From positions 1 through 53,991 of the forward strand of contig USMU01000002.1 in the NCBI GenBank assembly GCA_900555925.1: 53,991 bases of DNA. The letters are read 5' to 3'. The notes under the pieces were generated by a model. It saw only the letters and a program-made list of their open reading frames with translations, was not told the origin of the DNA and did not search any database. How positions within the stretch are numbered: the stretch's first letter is position 1; each line of letters begins with the position of its first letter. Of the stretch, positions 8,728 through 17,389 are shown in pieces. The stretch comes from an uncultured Clostridium sp. Its GTDB lineage: Bacteria; Bacillota; Clostridia; Christensenellales; Borkfalkiaceae. The position numbers and the translations under genes are program-made.

Positions 8728-9321
8728 TCAGCGCCTCACGAATACTTTATCGATAAGCCCGTACACCCGCGCTTCTTCCGCCGAAAGGTAGTTGTCCCTG
8801 TCGGTGTCCCGCTCGATGGTGGCGATGTCCTTGCCCGTATTCTCGGAAAGGATTCTGTTCATCTTCGCCTTCGTGCGCAGGATATGCTCCGCCTGAATCT
8901 TGATGTCGCTGGCTTGACCCTGAGCTCCGCCCAAGGGCTGGTGAATCATAATCTCCGAATTGGGGAGCGCGAACCGTTTGCCGCGCGCGCCGCTCGACAG
9001 GAGGAACGCGCCCATGGACGCCGCAAGCCCGATACAAATCGTCGATACGTCGCACTTGACGTAATTCATCGTGTCGTAAATCGCCATGCCCGCCGTCACC
9101 GAGCCGCCCGGAGAATTGATATACAGATTGATGTCCTTCCCCGGCTCCTTGCCTTCCAGATAAATGAGCTGCGCCACCACCGTATTCGCTACCGCGTCGT
9201 CGATTTCGCCGCTCAAAAATATGATTCTGTCCTCCAAAAGTCGGGAATACAGATCGTACGAGCGTTCGCCCGTCGAAGTGCGTTCCACGACATAGGGAAT
9301 CAGAACGTTTTTTTCGTTCAT
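8728..9321 (-). CDS. clpP: ClpP, proteolytic subunit of Clp proteases
   Basis: A serine peptidase that forms the double-heptamer chamber of ClpXP/ClpCP. The catalytic triad is visible: Ser102 (AASMGA), His127 (MIHQPL) and Asp176 (TDRDNY). The 197-residue length and the spacing match Bacillus ClpP with a four-residue offset. The start ATG overlaps the tig TGA by 4 bases (ATGA), so translation is probably coupled to trigger factor. It is the middle gene of tig-clpP-clpX. Confidence 0.97.
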   Translation of the reverse strand: MNEKNVLIPYVVERTSTGERSYDLYSRLLEDRIIFLSGEIDDAVANTVVAQLIYLEGKEPGKDINLYINSPGGSVTAGMAIYDTMNYVKCDVSTICIGLAASMGAFLLSSGARGKRFALPNSEIMIHQPLGGAQGQASDIKIQAEHILRTKAKMNRILSENTGKDIATIERDTDRDNYLSAEEARVYGLIDKVFVRR

Positions 9322-10625
9322 TCCTTATTCTCCTCTCGATACATTTCGTTGTTCGCTTTCAGGAAGTCGAACAGCTTGGTAATGATGATGTCGCTCTTGA
9401 TATAATCGAATTGGCGGGGATCCATGCTCTTCTTGTATTCCTCCGCGCTCTTATCCACGGACGCCGCCTGCTCGGCAACCTTCGCGTCCACTTCCTCTGC
9501 CGTCGCTTCGATCTTCTCGTCCTTGATAATCTGAGAAATGATGAGCTGGTTCAAAACGTTCTTCTTTGCCTGCTCTTCATAGTTCTTTCTGAAATCTTCC
9601 TTGCTCACCTTGATGAAATCGAGGTAATCCTGCAATTTCAGCCCCTGATACATCAGCTGATATTCGAACTTCTGAACGAGGCCGTCGATTTCCCGCTCGA
9701 TCATCGCCTGAGGGATTTCCGCCTCCGCGGTCGCGGAAATCGCTTCGAGGATACTGTTTTCCGTCGCGTCGAGCGCGTTCTTATCCGCCTGCTTTTGCAG
9801 TCTCTCTCTCGTCTTTTGCTTATATTCCTCGATCGTCTCGCTGCCCGTGGCGTCCTTGATGAACGCGTCGGTGAGTTCGGGCAATTCCTTGCCCTTAATG
9901 GAATTGAGCTTGACGGCGAAAACGGCGTCCTTGCCTTTGAGGCTCTCCGCCTGATAGTTTTCGGGGAATTTGACGTTGACGTCCTTTTTGTCCCCGATGT
10001 TCATTCCGACGACCTGATCCTCGAAGCCGGGAATGAACTGTCCGCTGCCGAGCGTCAGATCGAAGCCCTCGGCTCCGCCGCCGTCGAACTTGACGCCGTC
10101 CACCGTGCCGACAAAGTCGATGTTGACGATGTCGCCGTTCTGGCAGGGACGGTCGGTGACGTCCACTTTGCGGGCGTTGCGGTCGCGGAGTCTGTCGAGC
10201 TCCTTGTCGATGTCGGCATCCTTTACAGTATACGCAAACTCTTTGATTTTCATACCTTTGTAGGAGCCGATTTTCACTTCCGGCTTCACGGGAGTGACCG
10301 CCACCAGCGTCACGCCTTCATCGGAAAGGTCGTCCACGGAAAGTTCGGGATCGCCCACGGCCGTGAACTTCTTTTCTTCCTTGTCGAGAATCTTCCCGTA
10401 GTTCTCGGAGAAGAGCACGTTGAGCGCGTCCTCGAAAAACACGCCCTTGCCATATGCGTGCTCGATGACGTTGCGGGGCGCCTTGCCCTTGCGGAAACCG
10501 TTGACGGCAAATCTGCCCTTGGTCTTTAAGTACGCCTTGTTGAGCGCGTCCTTCCACTCGTCCTTGTCGAACTTCATCGTAATTTTTACCGTGCTTTTCT
10601 CTGCGGCTTTTGTTGTGTACTTCAT
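9318..10625 (-). CDS. tig: trigger factor, ribosome-associated chaperone / prolyl isomerase
   Basis: This protein binds at the ribosome exit tunnel and helps new chains fold. All three parts are present in 435 residues: the N-terminal ribosome-binding domain with the loop [17 protein letters not shown], an FKBP-type PPIase domain (about 160-245, [14 protein letters not shown] ... [12 protein letters not shown]) and a long helical C-terminal chaperone region. AGGAG lies about ten bases before the ATG. It is the first gene of tig-clpP-clpX and overlaps clpP by 4 bases. Confidence 0.97.
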   Translation of the reverse strand: MKYTTKAAEKSTVKITMKFDKDEWKDALNKAYLKTKGRFAVNGFRKGKAPRNVIEHAYGKGVFFEDALNVLFSENYGKILDKEEKKFTAVGDPELSVDDLSDEGVTLVAVTPVKPEVKIGSYKGMKIKEFAYTVKDADIDKELDRLRDRNARKVDVTDRPCQNGDIVNIDFVGTVDGVKFDGGGAEGFDLTLGSGQFIPGFEDQVVGMNIGDKKDVNVKFPENYQAESLKGKDAVFAVKLNSIKGKELPELTDAFIKDATGSETIEEYKQKTRERLQKQADKNALDATENSILEAISATAEAEIPQAMIEREIDGLVQKFEYQLMYQGLKLQDYLDFIKVSKEDFRKNYEEQAKKNVLNQLIISQIIKDEKIEATAEEVDAKVAEQAASVDKSAEEYKKSMDPRQFDYIKSDIIITKLFDFLKANNEMYREENKE

Positions 10626-10705
10626 GATATCTTTCTCCTAAAAATAATGCTTCTTTTTTTCTCCTTCGATAGCCCGAAAGGGATTTTCCCCGCCGTGCAA
10701 GCTAC

Positions 10706-10734
10706 ATTTTATCATATTATTCCGAGAAAAGAAA
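10706..10734 (-). promoter_or_regulatory. possible promoter for tig-clpP-clpX
   Basis: On the minus strand TAAAAT (-10, 10706-10711, with TG one base upstream as an extended -10) lies 17 bases from a poor -35, TTTCTT (10729-10734). The position, about 80 bases before tig, fits. The -35 is weak. Confidence 0.4.
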
Positions 10735-10743
10735 GCATTTTCG

Positions 10744-10772
10744 TTTACAATTTCCGAAATTTACGCTATAAT
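10744..10772 (+). promoter_or_regulatory. sigma-A promoter for rqcH
   Basis: TTTACA (10744-10749), exactly 17 bases, then TATAAT (10767-10772), about 90 bases before the rqcH start. It is divergent from the tig promoter region. Confidence 0.85.
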
Positions 10773-10862
10773 TTATGAAAAACGGCCCGCCCGAAAAAAT
10801 TTTTCGACTTTGTTCGGGGTTTTTCCGCGTTTTTTCGCCGTCGGGCTCCCCAAGGAGGAAAC

Positions 10863-12542
10863 ATGCCTCAGGACGCTTTCCATATCCGCCGCTCCGCCGC
10901 CGAACTCGACGCGGCCTTGAAGGGCGGGAAAATCAACCGCGTCTCCCAAGCGGACAAAGACGAGGTTACTCTTATTATATACACCGGAAAATCGACGGTT
11001 AAACTCGTTTTGAGCACAAATGCTTCCAACGCCCGCGTCTGCCTGTCCGCGACGGAGAAGGAGCCCGCTCCCGTCGCGCCCAATTTCTGCATGCTTCTGC
11101 GCAAGCACCTCCTCGGCGCGGAAATTTTATCCGTCTCCCAACACGAATTCGAGCGCATCGTGGAAATCCGCCTCCGCTGCACGGGAGATTTCTCCCGCTG
11201 CGAGCGGGTGCTCGTCTGCGAAATCATGGGCAAGTACTCCAATCTCGTGCTGACGGAAAACGGAACCATTCTCGGCGCGCTCAAAACGACGTCCTTGGAG
11301 GACAACGCCAAAAGAGTGCTCCTTTCGGGCGCGAAATACGCCTATCCTCTGCCGCAGGACAAGCTCTCCCCCTTCGACGCGGAGGGGCTGAAAGCGAGAA
11401 CGGAGGCTTTCCGCGCCGCTCACGAGGGAAGCGGGCGGGAGGAATTCGCAAAATTCCTTTTCGAAAACGTCGCGGGGCTGGCTCTGCCCACCGCGCGGGA
11501 GCTCTTAAACAAGTACCCCCACGACCGCCCCTTATGGGAGTTTGTCGGGGAATTCTGCGCCTCCTATCCCTCCTCGCCCTGTCTGAAAAGGGAAAACGGG
11601 TTTCCGACGGACTTTTTCGCCTTCCCCGTGGAAGGCGGAATCCCCATGCCCTCCCTGAACGAGGCGGAAGACGCCTATTATTCCGCGAAAGAGGGCAGGC
11701 GCGCCTTCGAGGACAAAAAGCGGAAGCTGGAATCCGCCGTCCGCGGACTGCTCAAAAAACAGCGAAAAAAATTGCAGGACACGCTCGAACGGCTGGACGC
11801 CTGCTCGGACATGGAAAAGGAGCGCGTCAAGGGCGAACTGCTCACGGCGAATCTCTGGCGGATAGAAAAGGGCATGAAGGAGCTGGAAGCGGAAAATTGG
11901 TATTCGCCCGACGGGGGAACGATAAAAATCGCGCTGGACGAGCGGCTCAGCCCCTCGCAGAACGCGCAGAGATATTTCAAGGCGTATCAGAAGCAGAAAC
12001 GCACGCTCGACGCACTCCTGCCCCGCAGGAAAACGGAGGAGGAAGAAATTTCCTACTCGGAGAGCGTCCTTTCCTCCCTCGCCGCGGCGGAGACGCAGGA
12101 CGACCTCAAAGAGACGGAGACGGAGCTCGTTTCTCTGGGGCTCGTAAAGCCGCAAAGGGAACGGGTAGGCGCAAAGAAAAAGGAGACCGTCGTCCCCTTC
12201 CGCGAATACGAATATATGGGCTTCCGCATCTTCGGCGGGAGAAACAACCTGCAAAACGACAGGCTGCTGAAAAGCTGTTCCCCTTCCGATATTTGGCTCC
12301 ACGCGCAAAAATACCATTCCTCGCACGTCATCGTCGCGGCGGAGGGGAAAAAGGTCCCCGAAGAAGTCCTCTTGTTCGCCGCGGAAATCTGCGCTTACTA
12401 TTCGGACGGGCGTTCGGGCGGCAAGGTGCCCGTGGATTACTGCGAGCGCAAACACGTAAAAAAGCCCCCCAAATCCAAGGCGGGCTTCGTCGTTTACGAC
12501 AATTATAAAACGCTGTTGGTGGAGCCGAACAAGCACGAATGA
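10863..12542 (+). CDS. rqcH: RqcH / FbpA (NFACT family), ribosome-associated quality control
   Basis: A protein of the Rqc2/NEMF/FbpA family. In Bacillus subtilis RqcH binds obstructed 50S subunits and adds C-terminal alanine tails, which mark the stalled chains for ClpXP. The layout over 559 residues is an NFACT-N domain (about 1-240, including CMLLRKHL and CEIMGKYSNLVL), a charged helical middle (about 265-420) and an NFACT-R RNA-binding domain (about 430-545, GGRNNLQNDRL and DIWLHAQ). At the position of the functional Asp97-Arg98 pair this protein has Glu97-Arg98. AAGGAGG lies five bases before the ATG. An older view of the family is a surface fibronectin-binding protein, but there is no signal peptide here. 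Confidence 0.92.
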   Translation: MPQDAFHIRRSAAELDAALKGGKINRVSQADKDEVTLIIYTGKSTVKLVLSTNASNARVCLSATEKEPAPVAPNFCMLLRKHLLGAEILSVSQHEFERIVEIRLRCTGDFSRCERVLVCEIMGKYSNLVLTENGTILGALKTTSLEDNAKRVLLSGAKYAYPLPQDKLSPFDAEGLKARTEAFRAAHEGSGREEFAKFLFENVAGLALPTARELLNKYPHDRPLWEFVGEFCASYPSSPCLKRENGFPTDFFAFPVEGGIPMPSLNEAEDAYYSAKEGRRAFEDKKRKLESAVRGLLKKQRKKLQDTLERLDACSDMEKERVKGELLTANLWRIEKGMKELEAENWYSPDGGTIKIALDERLSPSQNAQRYFKAYQKQKRTLDALLPRRKTEEEEISYSESVLSSLAAAETQDDLKETETELVSLGLVKPQRERVGAKKKETVVPFREYEYMGFRIFGGRNNLQNDRLLKSCSPSDIWLHAQKYHSSHVIVAAEGKKVPEEVLLFAAEICAYYSDGRSGGKVPVDYCERKHVKKPPKSKAGFVVYDNYKTLLVEPNKHE

Positions 12543-12543
12543 C

Positions 12544-12573
12544 CGGCTCCTTTCGGAGCCGAAAGCCGTTTTT
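12544..12573 (+). terminator. probable terminator of rqcH
   Basis: CGGCTCC / GGAGCCG with a 4-base loop begins immediately after the rqcH stop and is followed by AAAGCCGTTTTTCGG. The T-run is seven bases away, so termination may rely on an alternative fold with the second small stem (CCGAAA ... TTTCGG). The rest of the space to 12724 is pyrimidine-rich and shows no gene. Confidence 0.5.
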
Positions 12574-12724
12574 CGGATTTATTCTTTCCGCAACGTCAAT
12601 CCTTTTCGGTTTCGTCTTTCTGAGGGTTTACCCCCCTCTTTTCTGCAATTTCCTCTCGTTTTCCTCGTCTCCCTTTGTTTCCGGGTTTTTCTATCGTTTT
12701 CCATGTTCCCCTTTTCCGCGCTTT

Positions 12725-13183
12725 TCAGTTCTTTTCTTTATAAATTTTTATCGTATTCGAATCGGGATAGGGAAATTTAATTCCTGCGACCTCCTCCACC
12801 GTAATTACCGCCGGAAAATCGTAGCGATCGCTCGTAATGTAGAGGGCGTAGCTTCCGCTATATTCCCCGTAATACCGAATAGTAAAGCTCTCCGCAGGAA
12901 TAATGTCTCCCCCATGCGAATACTCTTTCGAGGCAAATTCCCTGATTCTCTTTTCCGCCGCCGCATCCAATTCGGGACAAGACTGCGCGCCGCCGCGATA
13001 ATCGGCGATTTGTTTTACGTCCGCTTTCGTCAGCCAGCCGTTTTCATACGCTTCGGTAAGGGAGTAAAATCCCGTTTCAAAGTCCGTCTTTACCTGTTTT
13101 TCCTCCCGACACCCGCCGAAGAAGCACAGGCACGCCGCCGAAACGGCGCAAAGCAAAAAAATTTTCTTTTTGCCCTCTCTCAT
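12725..13183 (-). CDS. small lipoprotein, unknown function
   Basis: A 152-residue protein with a lipoprotein signal: MREGKKK, a hydrophobic stretch, and the lipobox FFGGC with the modified Cys25. The mature part is about 128 residues, starts with a charged helical region (LTEAYENGWLTKADVKQIA) and ends with beta-type sequence. No specific family is recognised, but small lipoproteins with this kind of segment are common in Clostridia. The start has GGGAGGAGG five bases upstream. It follows the CmpB-like membrane protein gene by 52 bases on the same strand and may be cotranscribed with it. Confidence 0.75.
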   Translation of the reverse strand: MREGKKKIFLLCAVSAACLCFFGGCREEKQVKTDFETGFYSLTEAYENGWLTKADVKQIADYRGGAQSCPELDAAAEKRIREFASKEYSHGGDIIPAESFTIRYYGEYSGSYALYITSDRYDFPAVITVEEVAGIKFPYPDSNTIKIYKEKN

Positions 13184-13196
13184 TTTTCCTCCTCCC

Positions 13197-13220
13197 GCCG
13201 CCGTCTCGGGCGGCTTTTTT
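13197..13220 (+). terminator. plus-strand terminator antisense to two minus-strand genes
   Basis: GCCGCC / GGCGGC (6 bp, all G-C, 6-base loop) is followed by TTTTTT on the plus strand. It lies between two minus-strand genes, so it would stop plus-strand read-through coming from rqcH. On the minus strand the same stem lies just before the lipoprotein ribosome site. Confidence 0.55.
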
Positions 13221-13235
13221 CTTGCGTTTTTTCGT

Positions 13236-14081
13236 TTACCTGCCGAACCGTATCGACCAATATTCGGGGAAATGTCCGACGACTCCGCCGTAAATCATCA
13301 TCACGAGATAGTCGGCGGCAATCATGATTCCCAAAACGAGCGCCAGCCAAAACGCCACCTTCTGAGGGAGCTTTTCCAGCCAGGCAATCGCGGGGCGGAA
13401 CACGAAGTGCATTAACAGCGTGATTCCCGTCGTAAAGCCGATCGTCGTGGGAATGCTCGTATATCGGGTGATATGCAGGGGAATATTCAGATAGTTCCAT
13501 GCTTTTACGCCGAACAGTTTTTCAAACAGGAGCCCCACGCTCATTTCCCCGAACAGAATGAGCACAAACACTACCGAACAATAAATAACCACCCGCAGCG
13601 TATGATTGCGTTTGGTATTTTCGGGGAGAATACGTTTTTTGAAAATTCGCATTTCCGTGGGAGTCCCGAACACGAAATACAGGACAAAAATCCCGAACCC
13701 GTAAGCCGCCAGAAAGGGAAAGAGCTGATGTCTCGAATCCAGCACCCCGATAGAAATCAGACGGAATAAATTCTCCACGCACCAGCCCATAAACGCGGCT
13801 ATGTAGCATATGAGGAGCAGCGTGCTGACGCGCACGCCGAAAATCCGCTTTCCCGAATCCCGCTTCGCTTCGGCGGGCATTCCGACTCGGGAAGCCCGTT
13901 CCGCTTCCACGTGACCGCCGAACCGAGAATCGCTCTTTGTCTCGTTCTGTTCCCCTGTCCGAGAAACGTATTCTGTTTCGGTCTGTCTCCCGACACAGGA
14001 ATTCTGTTCTTTTTCAATACCTTCTTCCGCTGCGGAAACGGCGGATTCCTCTTGCGTTTTCGGGGATTTCTCTCTTTTCAT
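13236..14081 (-). CDS. integral membrane protein, putative ABC-transporter type IV (CmpB-like)
   Basis: A 281-residue protein. The first ~85 residues are charged, repetitive in Arg/Glu and probably cytosolic. Five hydrophobic segments then follow, starting around 88 (LLLICYIAAFMGWCVENLF), 115, 160, 205 and 235. The first segment has the small-Gly-Trp-x-x-Glu pattern of the CmpB-like putative ABC-transporter family, whose transport role is not proven. The start has GAGAGGAG a few bases upstream, and a consensus promoter lies at 14152-14180. The family match is moderate; it could simply be an uncharacterised membrane protein. Confidence 0.65.
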   Translation of the reverse strand: MKREKSPKTQEESAVSAAEEGIEKEQNSCVGRQTETEYVSRTGEQNETKSDSRFGGHVEAERASRVGMPAEAKRDSGKRIFGVRVSTLLLICYIAAFMGWCVENLFRLISIGVLDSRHQLFPFLAAYGFGIFVLYFVFGTPTEMRIFKKRILPENTKRNHTLRVVIYCSVVFVLILFGEMSVGLLFEKLFGVKAWNYLNIPLHITRYTSIPTTIGFTTGITLLMHFVFRPAIAWLEKLPQKVAFWLALVLGIMIAADYLVMMIYGGVVGHFPEYWSIRFGR

Positions 14082-14151
14082 GACTCCTCTCCCAGCATAT
14101 GCCGCCGACGAAGCGGAGCAGGAAAACGCACCGATTTCGGCTTACTATAAT

Positions 14152-14180
14152 AGTATACCATATCATGAAAAAAATTGCAA
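14152..14180 (-). promoter_or_regulatory. sigma-A promoter for the CmpB-like gene
   Basis: On the minus strand TTGCAA (14175-14180), 17 bases, and TATACT (14152-14157) lie about 70 bases before the start at 14081. Confidence 0.8.
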
Positions 14181-14181
14181 A

Positions 14182-14209
14182 GAAAAAAGAGGTAAAATCC
14201 CCTTTTTTC
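14182..14209 (-). terminator. probable terminator of the serpin gene
   Basis: On the minus strand GAAAAAAGGGG pairs with CCTCTTTTTTC (11 bp, one mismatch, 6-base loop), followed by TTTGCAATTTTTTTC. It lies 100 bases after the serpin stop and directly before the next promoter. No gene is seen in the rest of 14210-14308. Confidence 0.45.
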
Positions 14210-14308
14210 ATAGCCCTTTCACCTGCCGCCGCGCCCGTTTCCGAACAGAAGCGAACATGACGACAGGAAACGTTCGGCGGCAAGCTCATCTATATCCGCC
14301 GTCACGAT

Positions 14309-15580
14309 TTACAATTTTGTCACCGCGCCTAAAAAAATCGGATAATTATTCTCCGTATCGATAATCGCATACACGAAGGGGCGGTCGAGTATGACGATTT
14401 TTACGGGAATTTCGATCTTATCCGGGGCAGCAAATCCCTTCATTCCGATTTCCGTCACGGCGGCGGCTTTCGTACCCGCCTCGTCCACTTCTATGCGCGT
14501 CTTTTGCAGCACCTCTCCGATATAGACGTTTTCTTCGGGACATAAATCGAACATATCGGAAAAATCGGCTTTTGCCGCGTCAAACGCAGTCGGCATACCC
14601 ATGTCTTTAAGTATACCGTTCGCCGTCACGGAAAAATCGTAAGAAAAGGCGGGCATGGTGCAAATGACGGACTCTCGACTCGAATGCCCGAAAAGCCCCT
14701 GCCATTTTTCTGCGGAGAAGCCGGCCACGTATTCGTTTATCGAAATTTCCTCAGCGGGAAGAAACGCCGCAAAGGCAAATTCTCCGCCCTTATACGCCTT
14801 GACAAAGCCCGTCGTGTTCTCGTCCGAAAGGTAAATCCCCTCCGAAGATTTCATCGTTTTCACACGAGAAGCCGTTCCGTCCGCCGCGGTAAACATACCC
14901 TCCGCGATGTCGGATTTTTCGTATTTGTTCTGCCATTCCCCCGAAAAATACAGGGCGTTTATGAGATACGCCACCGAATCGGGAGAAATTTCCTGTATGA
15001 GCTCTTTAATCATTCCCCGCGTGGCGTTCTCCGTCCAGGTGTTGATATCCGAAACAGTCGTTTTATCGAAGGGCGCGGCGTAGATTTCCGCGTCGTAATA
15101 ATCCTTATTTCTCTGCAAAAAGTCCGCATTTGCCTTTTCCTTCATCGTATCGCGAAGCCAAAGGGAATCCGCCACTGAAAGCGCTCCGCTTTCAGCCACC
15201 TTGTCGAGATAGGCGGATAATCCGACATTGAGAGATTCCTTAGACATGCCGAGAACCCGTTCCATCTCGGAAAGAGTCTCCCCCCTTGCACCGTTCGCGG
15301 TCATCGCCAAAGCGGCGGCGAGGGAAAGGGGCGAAACCAACGTGTTCCCGCCCGTATACGAGCGGCGGAAAAAATCCGTCGAAAAGGCGAGATTGTTTTC
15401 CGAAAACTCCCCCGAGTTTCCCGTCCGCACGGACTTATCCGCAACCAGCGAAGCCGTGAGGGAAACGGCATTTTCGGACAGAGGCTTCTCCCGATATTCT
15501 CCGCCCGAACACGCGCCGAACAGCGCCAGAGAGAGCGCCGCTGCCGTACAGGCGAATGCCTTTTGTTTCCTGTTTTTCAT
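14309..15580 (-). CDS. secreted serpin (serine-protease inhibitor) lipoprotein
   Basis: A full-length serpin of 423 residues with a lipoprotein signal (lipobox ALFGAC, Cys24), so it should sit on the outer face of the membrane. Family marks include SPLSLAAALAMTANGARGET (helix B region), INALYFSGEW, and the C-terminal DRPFVYAIIDTENNYPIFLG. The reactive-centre hinge DEAGTKAAAVT (366-376) has the small residues needed for loop insertion, so it is probably an active inhibitor. Counting 17 residues from the hinge puts P1-P1' at Phe383-Ala384, which would suit chymotrypsin- or elastase-like proteases; this is a prediction. AAGGAGG precedes the ATG. Gut bacteria use serpins against host or bacterial proteases, but no neighbour shows the target. 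Confidence 0.93.
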   Translation of the reverse strand: MKNRKQKAFACTAAALSLALFGACSGGEYREKPLSENAVSLTASLVADKSVRTGNSGEFSENNLAFSTDFFRRSYTGGNTLVSPLSLAAALAMTANGARGETLSEMERVLGMSKESLNVGLSAYLDKVAESGALSVADSLWLRDTMKEKANADFLQRNKDYYDAEIYAAPFDKTTVSDINTWTENATRGMIKELIQEISPDSVAYLINALYFSGEWQNKYEKSDIAEGMFTAADGTASRVKTMKSSEGIYLSDENTTGFVKAYKGGEFAFAAFLPAEEISINEYVAGFSAEKWQGLFGHSSRESVICTMPAFSYDFSVTANGILKDMGMPTAFDAAKADFSDMFDLCPEENVYIGEVLQKTRIEVDEAGTKAAAVTEIGMKGFAAPDKIEIPVKIVILDRPFVYAIIDTENNYPIFLGAVTKL

Positions 15581-15721
15581 AATTTTTCCTCCTTATTCTT
15601 TATCTTTCCCGATTTTTGCCCTTTCTACTCTTAAAGACGAAAAAAAAGCCGTCTTGGTTGCGTACCTTACTATTTTTTTCACATTTTCAGAAAAAAAGTC
15701 GAAAATCGGCGGGACAAACGC

Positions 15722-15749
15722 TTGTGTTTTCAGTCGTTTTCGTTATAAT
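15722..15749 (+). promoter_or_regulatory. sigma-A promoter for the MATE gene
   Basis: TTGTGT (15722-15727), 16 bases, TATAAT (15744-15749). The predicted leader is only about 35 bases and contains no clear Shine-Dalgarno sequence. Confidence 0.65.
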
Positions 15750-15791
15750 TATTGCTGAAATCTTTATCGGACGAAAAACGAATAAAAAACT

Positions 15792-17195
15792 ATGCACAAA
15801 AAAAATCCTTCCAAAAACTTTCTGAGCACGGACGCGCCGCTAAAAGTCGTCCTCAAACTTGCAATTCCTTCTATGTTGGCGCAGTTCGTCAACGTATTAT
15901 ACAGCATCGTGGACCGAATTTATATCGGTCACATGCCGGAAGTGGGCTCCCTCGCGCTCGCGGGGGCGGGAATCTGCGGCCCCATCGTCACGCTCCTTTC
16001 CTCCTTCGGGACATGGATCGGCTTAGGTGGCGCCCCCGCCATGTCCATCAAAATGGGCGAGGGCGATTTGAAAGGGGCAAGAAAAATCCTGAATAACGGC
16101 GCCATGATGCTCGCGGTAATGTCTGTCCTTCTTACAGCCTTCGTCTTTGCGCTGAAAACGCCCCTCCTCAAACTGTTCGGCGCGGGCGGCAATATCGCGG
16201 GATACGCCTCCGACTATCTCTCCTGGTACTCCGTCGGCACCGTTTTCGCCGTCATGACCACAGGACTCAACGCCTATATCGTCGGACAGGGACACGGAAA
16301 GGCGGGTATGGCTACCGTCTGCATCGGCGCCGTGGCAAATATCGCGCTCGACCCGCTCTTTATCTTTACTTTCGGCATGGGCGTCAAGGGCGCGGCGATC
16401 GCCACCGTCATTTCTCAGTTCTTCTCCGCACTGTTTACCGTCCTTTTCCTGTTCAGTAAAAAAGTCGAAGTACGGCTGGGCATCGGCGGCTACGACAAAA
16501 AAATCATCGGAAAAATCCTGCTCCTCGGCTTCTCCCCCTTCATTATCATCGCCACCGATTCCGTCATGATTCTCGCGCTCAATAAGGTGCTCCGCACCTA
16601 CGGCGGCGAACGCGCCGACGAGCTCATTTCCGCCGCCACCATCATGCTTTCCTTCATGCAAATCATCACCCTGCCCCTCGGCGGGATTTCCGGCGGAACA
16701 CAGCCCGCCCTGTCTTATAACTACGGCGCAAACCGTCCCGACCGCGTCAAAAAGTGCGAGGGCTGGATTCTCGGCTCGTGCATTCTCTACACGGTCGTCA
16801 TGTTCCTCGTCGCGCGCTTCGCGGCGGGCGGCGTCGTGTCTATCTTCACCGATGACGCGGCATTAAAGGCGGAAAGCGTGCGCTTCATTAAAATCTATAC
16901 CCTCATGATTATCCCCCTCGCCTTTCAATACGCTTTGGTGGACGGGCTCACGGGATTGGGAATCGCGCCCGTCGCCATTACTTTGTCTCTGTTCAGAAAA
17001 TTAGTGTTGATGCTGACACTGACCCTTACCCTGCCCCGCTTCTTCGGTGTGGAAAGCGTATTTTACGCCGAACCCGTTTCCGACCTCGTCGGAGGAATCG
17101 TCTCCACCGTCGTATTCTTCTGCCTCATCAACAAAATCCTGAAAAAACGCGACCTCGCCGTTCGCGCACAGCAGCAAAACTCGATTGTAAAATAG
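15792..17195 (+). CDS. MATE family efflux transporter
   Basis: A 467-residue polytopic protein with about 12 membrane segments in two similar halves, typical of MATE exporters, which move cationic drugs or metabolites out in exchange for Na+ or H+. Recognisable stretches are VLKLAIPSMLAQFVNVLYSIVDRIYIGH at the start of the first half and GGISGGTQPALSYNYGA at the start of the second. It is most like the DinF/NorM-type members of Clostridia; the substrate cannot be told. The start is uncertain because no good ribosome site precedes the ATG at 15792, although the promoter at 15722-15749 fits. The stop is TAG. The gene is divergent from the serpin gene. Confidence 0.9.
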   Translation: MHKKNPSKNFLSTDAPLKVVLKLAIPSMLAQFVNVLYSIVDRIYIGHMPEVGSLALAGAGICGPIVTLLSSFGTWIGLGGAPAMSIKMGEGDLKGARKILNNGAMMLAVMSVLLTAFVFALKTPLLKLFGAGGNIAGYASDYLSWYSVGTVFAVMTTGLNAYIVGQGHGKAGMATVCIGAVANIALDPLFIFTFGMGVKGAAIATVISQFFSALFTVLFLFSKKVEVRLGIGGYDKKIIGKILLLGFSPFIIIATDSVMILALNKVLRTYGGERADELISAATIMLSFMQIITLPLGGISGGTQPALSYNYGANRPDRVKKCEGWILGSCILYTVVMFLVARFAAGGVVSIFTDDAALKAESVRFIKIYTLMIIPLAFQYALVDGLTGLGIAPVAITLSLFRKLVLMLTLTLTLPRFFGVESVFYAEPVSDLVGGIVSTVVFFCLINKILKKRDLAVRAQQQNSIVK

Positions 17196-17353
17196 AAGGA
17201 ATAAAACACGGAAACAAGCAAAAAAGCAAAAAAAGAACCTCCGAAAAATAGAGACGGCGACGAGCGAAAGAATGAGGGCACGAAAAAAAGAAAAATTTTG
17301 GAATAGTCCCTTCTTCGGGATTGCCCCGATAAATGGAAATTTTGACGCAAACG

Positions 17354-17384
17354 AAGCCCCGACTCATTCTGTCGGGGCTTTTTT
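17354..17384 (+). terminator. rho-independent terminator of the MATE gene
   Basis: AAGCCCCGAC (17354-17363) / GTCGGGGCTT (17371-17380), a perfect 10-bp stem with a 7-base loop, is followed by TTTT. It is about 160 bases after the MATE stop and also lies just past the end of locus A on the other strand, where the T-run is poor. Confidence 0.85.
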
Positions 17385-17389
17385 ATCCA

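Noticed and set aside
17354..17384. Minus-strand terminator for locus A at the same hairpin
   Set aside because: On the minus strand the stem is followed by CGTTTGCG rather than a T-run, so it is a good terminator only for the plus strand.
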